Shown here in pieces: positions 58,736 through 64,000 of a stretch of DNA of 64,000 bases (the first letter of the stretch is position 1; each line of letters begins with the position of its first letter). The notes below the pieces were generated by a model, which saw only the letters and a program-made list of their open reading frames with translations, had not been told where the DNA came from and searched no databases. This DNA is from Rattus norvegicus (taxonomy: Eukaryota; Chordata; Mammalia; Rodentia; Muridae), in the NCBI RefSeq assembly GCF_036323735.1, contig NC_086024.1, positions 128,920,053 through 128,984,052 of the forward strand. Direction: 5' to 3'. Both the position numbers and the translations under genes were made by a program.

Positions 58736-60148
58736 AAAAAGAAAATAAAAAAAAATAGTGGAAGACTTCAACACCCCACTCTTACCAATAGGCAAGTCTT
58801 TGAAACAGACACTAAAGAGAGAAATAATAAGACTAAAAGATGTTGTTAATCAAATGGACCTAACATATCTAACATTTCACCCAAACAAAAGAATATACAT
58901 TCTTCTCAGCACTTCAGGGAACTGTCTCCAAAGCTGGTCATATTGTCTGTCACAAAGCAGGCCTTAACATATACAAGAAAATAGAAATAACCCCTTGTAT
59001 CTTATCAGAACACCATGCTTTAAAGCTGGATTTCAACAAATGAGACAACAGAAAGATTGCAGACTATGGAAACTGAATGACTCTCAACTCAATAATCACT
59101 AAGTCACGGATGAAATAAAGGGAGAAATTAAAGACATTGTAGAATTCATTGAAAATGAGCGCACTACATACCCAAACATACAGGGCACAAGGAAAGCAGT
59201 GCTAAGAGGAAAGTGCATACCACAAAATCCATTTATAAAGAAACTGAACAGATGACAGTGTAACAATTTAAAAGTAAACTTGAAAGCTTAAGGAGCGATA
59301 ACTCCACAGAGGAGTAGATGGCATTAAAAAATCAAACAATCAGCTTAAATCAGTCAATTACAAAAAAACCAATACAAAGAATAAAGTAAACCAAGAGCTG
59401 GTTTTATTGAGAAATAAATAAAATAGATACTTAGCCAATATAACTAAAAGGCAGGGAGACTGAATCCAAAATAACAAAATCAAAAAAGAAAAGGGAGACA
59501 TAACAACAGACACTGAAGAAATCCAAAGAATCATTACTTCAAAAGCCTTTTACTCAACAAAATTTAAAATATCTAAATAAAATAGATGATCTTCTAGATA
59601 TATACCACTTAACAACGTTGAATCAGGATCAAATAAACTACTTAAATAGTCCTATAATCTGTTAGGAAATAGAAGTACTCATTAAAAGTTACAAAACCAA
59701 AAAAGTCCAGGACAAAATGGTTTTAACACAGGATTCTATCAGACTTTCAAAGAAGAGCGAAAACTAGTACTCCTCAAATTACTCCATAAAATGGAGACAG
59801 AAGGAACATTGCCAGACTCGCTTCATGAAGCAACTGTCACCCTGATACCTAGTCAACACAAAGACGCAACAAAGAAAGAATTTCAGACCAATTTCCCTTA
59901 TGAACATTGATGCAAAAATACTCAATAAATTAACCACAAACTGGATCCAAGAATATATCCAAAACATCATCCACCACAGTCAAATAGGATTCATTTCACT
60001 GATTCAGGAATGGCACAATATAAAAAAAATCCATCAAAATAAACTACCATAGAAACAAACAGAAATAAAATCACATGATCATCTCATTACATGCTGTAAA
60101 AAACCTGTGACTAAATCCAACACCCTTTCATGATAGAAATCTTGGATC

Positions 60149-60400
60149 TGATAGACTCAACCTGAGTCTTAATTACCCGGAGACTTCCATGAATGAGATG
60201 TGACACCAGAGACCGATTCAATGGCACGAGGAAATTTTTTATTATTCCAGAAACCTGGAGTCTGCCTACTTCTTGAGGAGAGGTGACTTCAAACAATCCA
60301 TAAAGTACAGTTTTATACATTTCATAAAGGGCTGGTTACATTGGGCATATGGAGGCATTGGTGAGCCTTAGGTCATTATAAACCAGGGCAGTGTTGATCT
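60149..60400 (-). mobile_element. 3' LTR of the provirus (R-U5 and part of U3)
   Basis: On the minus strand a TATA box (rc of 'ttttata', 60311-60317) is followed about 75 bp later by a poly(A) signal (TTTATT on +, 60238-60243), then by U5, which ends near 60149 in ...CA. The U3 start is not clear and may be truncated, because env-like sequence comes within about 80 bp of the TATA box. Confidence 0.65.
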
Positions 60401-60780
60401 CCTTGAGGGCTTTGGAGAGCATGTGTGTTTTCCTTTGCATTCAGGTAGTCCCTCCCCTGGTTCCTGGGTGTGGATATCCCATGTGTCCAGTCTGGTGGCC
60501 AATTTTCAAAGGTCAGGAGTCAAAGTGGGCAACCAGGTATAAGGGGGAGCTTCCATTGAGATAGACCATATAACATCCCCAGTGGCTGATGAAACTACCC
60601 AGGTGAGTCTAGTAGGGGCATGGGGGTTGGGTTTTCTGTAGTAGATCTAACCAGAGAACAGAGGGTTACAGTCAGGAACCAAGATAGTCTCGCAGGTTCA
60701 CAATTCTTTGACAATCTTGAGCTTCAAGGGGTTTTCAGTTTTCTGCAGACTCCAGGAACGATTATTGCCAGGAGGGGACA
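60400..60780 (-). pseudogene. Proviral env remnant
   Basis: Between the end of pol and the LTR, only about 400 bp reads as an envelope N-terminal region (words such as TWVV and DVIWSIS in one frame), with stops. A normal env is well over 1.5 kb, so most of it has been deleted. Confidence 0.5.
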
Positions 60781-61640
60781 ATTTAGATGCTAGCTTCACA
60801 TGGGATGTGTGGATCCAGGCTGCAATCCTATCAACTTTTACCGCTGGTGAGCAGCACTAAATATGGTCCCTTCGAGCGAAGTTCCAGATACTACACCCGG
60901 TGGCACCAAAACATCACCCACTTGAAACTGATGAGGGGTCTCTAGAGTTCCTGGAGTGTAAAGAGAAGAAAGATTTGGACCAGATCTCCTGTTGCACAGA
61001 TTGTAGGGCCAGGAGTCTCAAGTAGAGGTGGTGACTTTTATGTTGTCACCAATGTTTGTCAGAGGTGGTGGGGTGCCATATAGGATTTCAAATGGGGTTA
61101 GACTGAAGGGAGAGTGGATGTTCTGAGCACAGAACAAGGCTAAGGGAAGTAGCCCAGTCTGCGCTAGTCTCTAAGGTCAATTTGGTTAAGGTCTCTTTTA
61201 AAAAGTTCTACTCATCCTCTCTACCTGCCCTGAGCTCTGGGGATGATAGGCACAATGTAGCTTCCAATTGGTCCCCAGTAGTTTTGCCAATCCCTGGCTT
61301 ACCTGTGGCATGAAGGCAGGCCATTGTCTGACTCAATTACCTTGGGGACCCCAAACTGGGGGAAGATTTCTTTGCCACCACTGTAGCTGTCTCTTGTTTG
61401 GTAGGGAAGGCTTCAACGCATCCTGAGAAAGTATCTAAAAATACTAGAAGATACTTGTAGCCATATTTCCAAGGCTTAACCGCACTGAAATCTATTTCCC
61501 AGTAAACTTCTGGTCTATTGCCCCTAGGCCTCTTTCCTTTTTCTGTCTTAGTCTTGCAAGCATTTACTTTCTGACAAACTTCACATTGTCTTAGCACTTT
61601 CTCCATTAGGGCTCTTAAGTACACAATGTAAGTCTTTAAC
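60781..61640 (-). pseudogene. Proviral pol: integrase region
   Basis: The open piece at 61337-61624 contains the CxxC half of the zinc-binding domain (CEVCQKVNACK) and the start of the catalytic core (EIDFSAVKP, then YKYLLVFLDTFSG). The C-terminal domain continues in shifted frames down to about 60790 (for example VPPG and GPYLVLLTS). At least one frameshift follows 61337. Confidence 0.82.
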
Positions 61641-61838
61641 CCTTTAACTGCTTCTATTTAATTTTTTGCTCCCTACATGTGACCATTGGTGCTTCTGACC
61701 AATCAAGTCCAAAGCGTGGTCTCGAGGAAGTATGAGTTTACCTTTTCAGGTGTACCATTGCCCTTTGTCTTTTAGACAGTAATTGGCTGGAAGGCTAGAA
61801 ATCTGGGCTACCTCCTCCTCACTGTAATAGAGGCGAGG

Positions 61839-62420
61839 TCATCCTTCAGTCCAATCCCAAGCCTTTTCCTTACTGCCTCTTTTTGTACAAGGATAGAGGC
61901 AACCTCTCCCCCGGGCTACTTCCTTGGCCACTCGGTTGGCCATGTTATTCCCTCTAGCTATGGGTCCATTCCTTCTGGTGACCAGGGCAGTGGACCAGGG
62001 TTTGTGGAGAGCCGATAGGAGTGCCGTAAACTCAGACTTGTTCTTAATTTCTTTTCTGTCTGATGTCAGGAGCCCCCTTTGCTGGCATATGGCCCCATGT
62101 ACTTGGCTGTAGATGTTTACCTTCTTGCCTGTCCCCAATTCTAATGCCTTGGTCAGGGCAATCAGTTCTGCTGTTTGAGCAAATGTCCTCGGGGTCAGTG
62201 ACCTAGCACACACAATCTGAAGACTGTCCACAGTCACAGCCCCCGGCTTGTCGTTGGCTGTAAACCAGGTAGCTACTCCCGTCCGTGAACCAGGTAGCAT
62301 TTTCATCAGCTAACGGCCAGTCAGACAAGTCTTTGCACCATCCGTGGGCCTCTGCTAATATCCGCTGACAATTGTGTAGGTGAGTGTTCAGGTTTGGGTC
62401 TGGTAGCAGGGTTGCCAAGT
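61839..62420 (-). pseudogene. Proviral pol: RNase H region
   Basis: The open pieces 61839-62306 and 62203-62418 overlap in different frames and together span an RNase H domain: WFTDGSSY in one frame; AELIALTKALEL and the later core in the other. A frameshift separates them near 62250-62300. Confidence 0.8.
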
Positions 62421-64000
62421 TGAACCTGCCGGCGTGGTGAAGGTGATCTGGTCTGAGTTCAGTAACAGAGTCTGATAGTGAGTCATACGGGCATTAGTCA
62501 GACAACTGTCTGGGGGCTGCCGGATCTTGCTCTCTAAGGCGTGTGGTGCTGTTACCGTCAGATCCTTGCCCAAAGTCAGTTTATCTGCATCTTTGACTAG
62601 AGCAGCCATAGCCGCTACTATGAGGAGGCAGGCTGGCCATCCAGCCACCACTGGGTTCAGATTTTTGGACAAATAGGCCACTGGTCTTTTCCAGGGGCCC
62701 AATTTTTGGGTGAGTACCCCATTTGCTATGCCCTTGTTCTCTTCTACAGACAGACAGAAAGGTTTCAAGATGTCCAGAAGCCCCAGTGCGGGTGCTGTCA
62801 TCAGGGCCAATTTGCTAGCATCAAAGGCTTCTTGTTCCCTCTCCCCCCTTGAAAACGGTAGCCCATTTTTTTTGTGAGGAGCTAGAGGGGGATTGCCATC
62901 TCTGCAAAGACAGGAATCCATAGCCCGCAGAACCCAGCAGTGCCTAGAAATTCTCTCACTTGCTTAGGTTTTGTTGGCAGGGGAATATGGAGGATGGTTT
63001 CCTTTCAGGCCTCGGACAGCCACTGTTGGCCATCTTTTAGTAGGTTACCTAGGTAACTTACCTGACCTTGGCAAATTTGGACCTTCTTTGCCAAGGACAG
63101 TAACCCAATCTCCCCAGTTCCAACAGTAGGGGCTTGATGACTTCAAGGCATTAAGCCTTACTATCAGCTGCTACTAATTGGTCATCTCAGTACTGAACAA
63201 GAGTTACCTGAGAATTGGCTCCCATGTAGATTGTCAGGTCTTAATGAAGACCCTCATCAAAAATGGCAAGTGAAATTTTGAAACCCTGGGTCAGTTGTGT
63301 CCAGGTTAACTGACCAGTTATGCCTAGTTCAGGGTCTTTCTATTCAAAGGCAAATAATTCTTGCCTTTTGGGGGCTAACAGCAAGCAGAAAAATGTGTCT
63401 TTCAGGTCTAAGACAGTGTACCAAGTCCTAAAATGTGGCAGAGAGCTCAGTAGGGTGTAAGGGTTAGGGACCATAGGATGTAGAATTGGCCACACATCGG
63501 TTGACCTCTCAGAGGTCCTGTACTGGACAATAATCCTGGGTGCCCAGCTTTTTAACCAGCAAAAAGGGCATGTTCCAGGCTGATTGATATTTGCACAGAA
63601 TATCAAATAGTAGGAACCTGTAGATATGGGGTTTAATGCCTTCCCAGGCCTCTCGAGACACAGGGTACTGATGCACTGAGATTGGGGTAGCCTGGGCCTT
63701 GAGTTCTATAAGTATGGGGGGGGCTGGTGTGCGGCCTTCCCGACCCCCTGCTGTCTCTGCCTATGCCTGGGGAAAGGTCTTTAGCCACCAGTTGGTGTCC
63801 AGGGGTACTGGTCCTTCAAGGGGAGACTCAAACAATTTGTAATCATTTTCTAACCTAACTGTGAGGACTTTGATGGGCTTGCCATCTGGTCCCTTCGATT
63901 GTGGTCTGTCTGGAAGGAAATGAATTTGGGTCCCCATCTTTGTGAGGAGATCTCACCTAAGTAGTGGGTATCAGAAATGGGGGATAACCATGAATGAGTG
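62388..64000 (-). pseudogene. Proviral pol: reverse transcriptase and end of protease
   Basis: 62388-62921 is the connection and thumb region (KPVAYLSKNL-like text). 63340-63606 is part of the fingers and palm (YTLLSSLP, then VLDLKDTFF). At 63181-63192 the polymerase active-site motif reads Tyr-stop-Asp-Asp. Text near 63900-63960 corresponds to the protease end (GRDLLTKMG). The enzyme is inactive. Confidence 0.82.

Larger units (their letters stand above)
51960..60148 (+). mobile_element. Old L1 split into segments by later insertions
   Basis: One L1 in + orientation can be followed through four interruptions. The 5' region and ORF1 N-terminal part (coiled-coil coding) run from 51960 to 52717; the ORF1 C-terminal part and start of ORF2 (endonuclease region) from 54605 to 55480; the ORF2 endonuclease to reverse transcriptase regions from about 58755 to 60148, where a provirus cuts in. 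At each join the L1 text resumes where it left off (for example 'cttactaaagctt' before, 'gtggaagacttcaacacccc' after). All frames are heavily broken. Confidence 0.75.
60149..64000 (-). mobile_element. Class I (gammaretrovirus-like) endogenous provirus, 3' part
   Basis: Read on the minus strand from the right edge: the end of the protease, then reverse transcriptase, RNase H and integrase, an env remnant, and the 3' LTR. The 5' LTR, primer site and gag would lie to the right of the window. The LTR edge at 60149 abuts L1 ORF2 text, so the provirus landed in the old L1. All pol parts carry stops and frameshifts, so it is non-functional. The subfamily is not assigned. Confidence 0.88.

Overview
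This is mammalian, almost certainly rat, genomic DNA. The repeat content points to a murid: B1, B2 and B3 SINEs, L1 copies of rodent type, and a near-perfect tRNA-Ala-derived ID element, the SINE that is abundant in rat. The window lies in a Serpina3 (Spi2, contrapsin-like) cluster and is dominated by serpin duplication, decay and retroelement insertion. Most open frames are accidental; only one gene looks intact.

Layout. 1-11.6 kb is the flank of minus-strand serpins: a promoter-upstream segment at 1-760 belongs to a serpin just off the left edge, and at 11423-11623 there is an orphan minus-strand serpin exon 5. 11.7-14.9 kb is another copy of the serpin upstream segment on the same strand, fused almost directly to that orphan exon. 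14.9-16.15 kb is a junction insert, and from 16.15 kb the serpin-linked sequence runs in the + direction. The one intact gene (exons 20.9-26.6 kb, + strand) is a five-exon Serpina3 paralogue that lacks the family's secretory signal and begins like mouse Spi2A/Serpina3g. Its downstream region (26.6-38.1 kb) is the collinear mirror image of 1-11.6 kb; both arms carry the same Rpl29 processed pseudogene and the same 5'-inverted L1. 38.2-45.9 kb is a second + strand serpin that is clearly a pseudogene: GTG start, frameshifts, missing exon 3, truncated exon 4, an IAP-like solo LTR and a 3.6 kb retroviral-like insert. 46-51.7 kb is a third copy of the downstream segment and carries a 35-bp U2 snRNA fragment with perfect target-site duplications.

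51.9-60.15 kb is a nest of retroelements: one old + strand L1 is interrupted in turn by an ID element, a 5'-inverted L1, and a younger L1 with a readable but broken reverse transcriptase. 60.15-64 kb is the 3' part (LTR, env remnant, pol) of a class I, gammaretrovirus-like endogenous provirus on the minus strand; its pol is broken, including a stop inside the polymerase active-site motif.

The most unusual points are: (1) the leader of the intact serpin, where a hydrophobic upstream frame would end on a stop overlapping the serpin start codon (TAATG) if the inferred splice is used; (2) the ~11.7 kb inverted arms; (3) the U2 insertion with an empty-site paralogue in the same window; and (4) a 95-bp 'filler' at a deletion junction that matches sequence 2.6 kb away. 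No new defence-type or otherwise novel multigene system was found. Identities were judged by reading the sequence; no alignment or database search was run.
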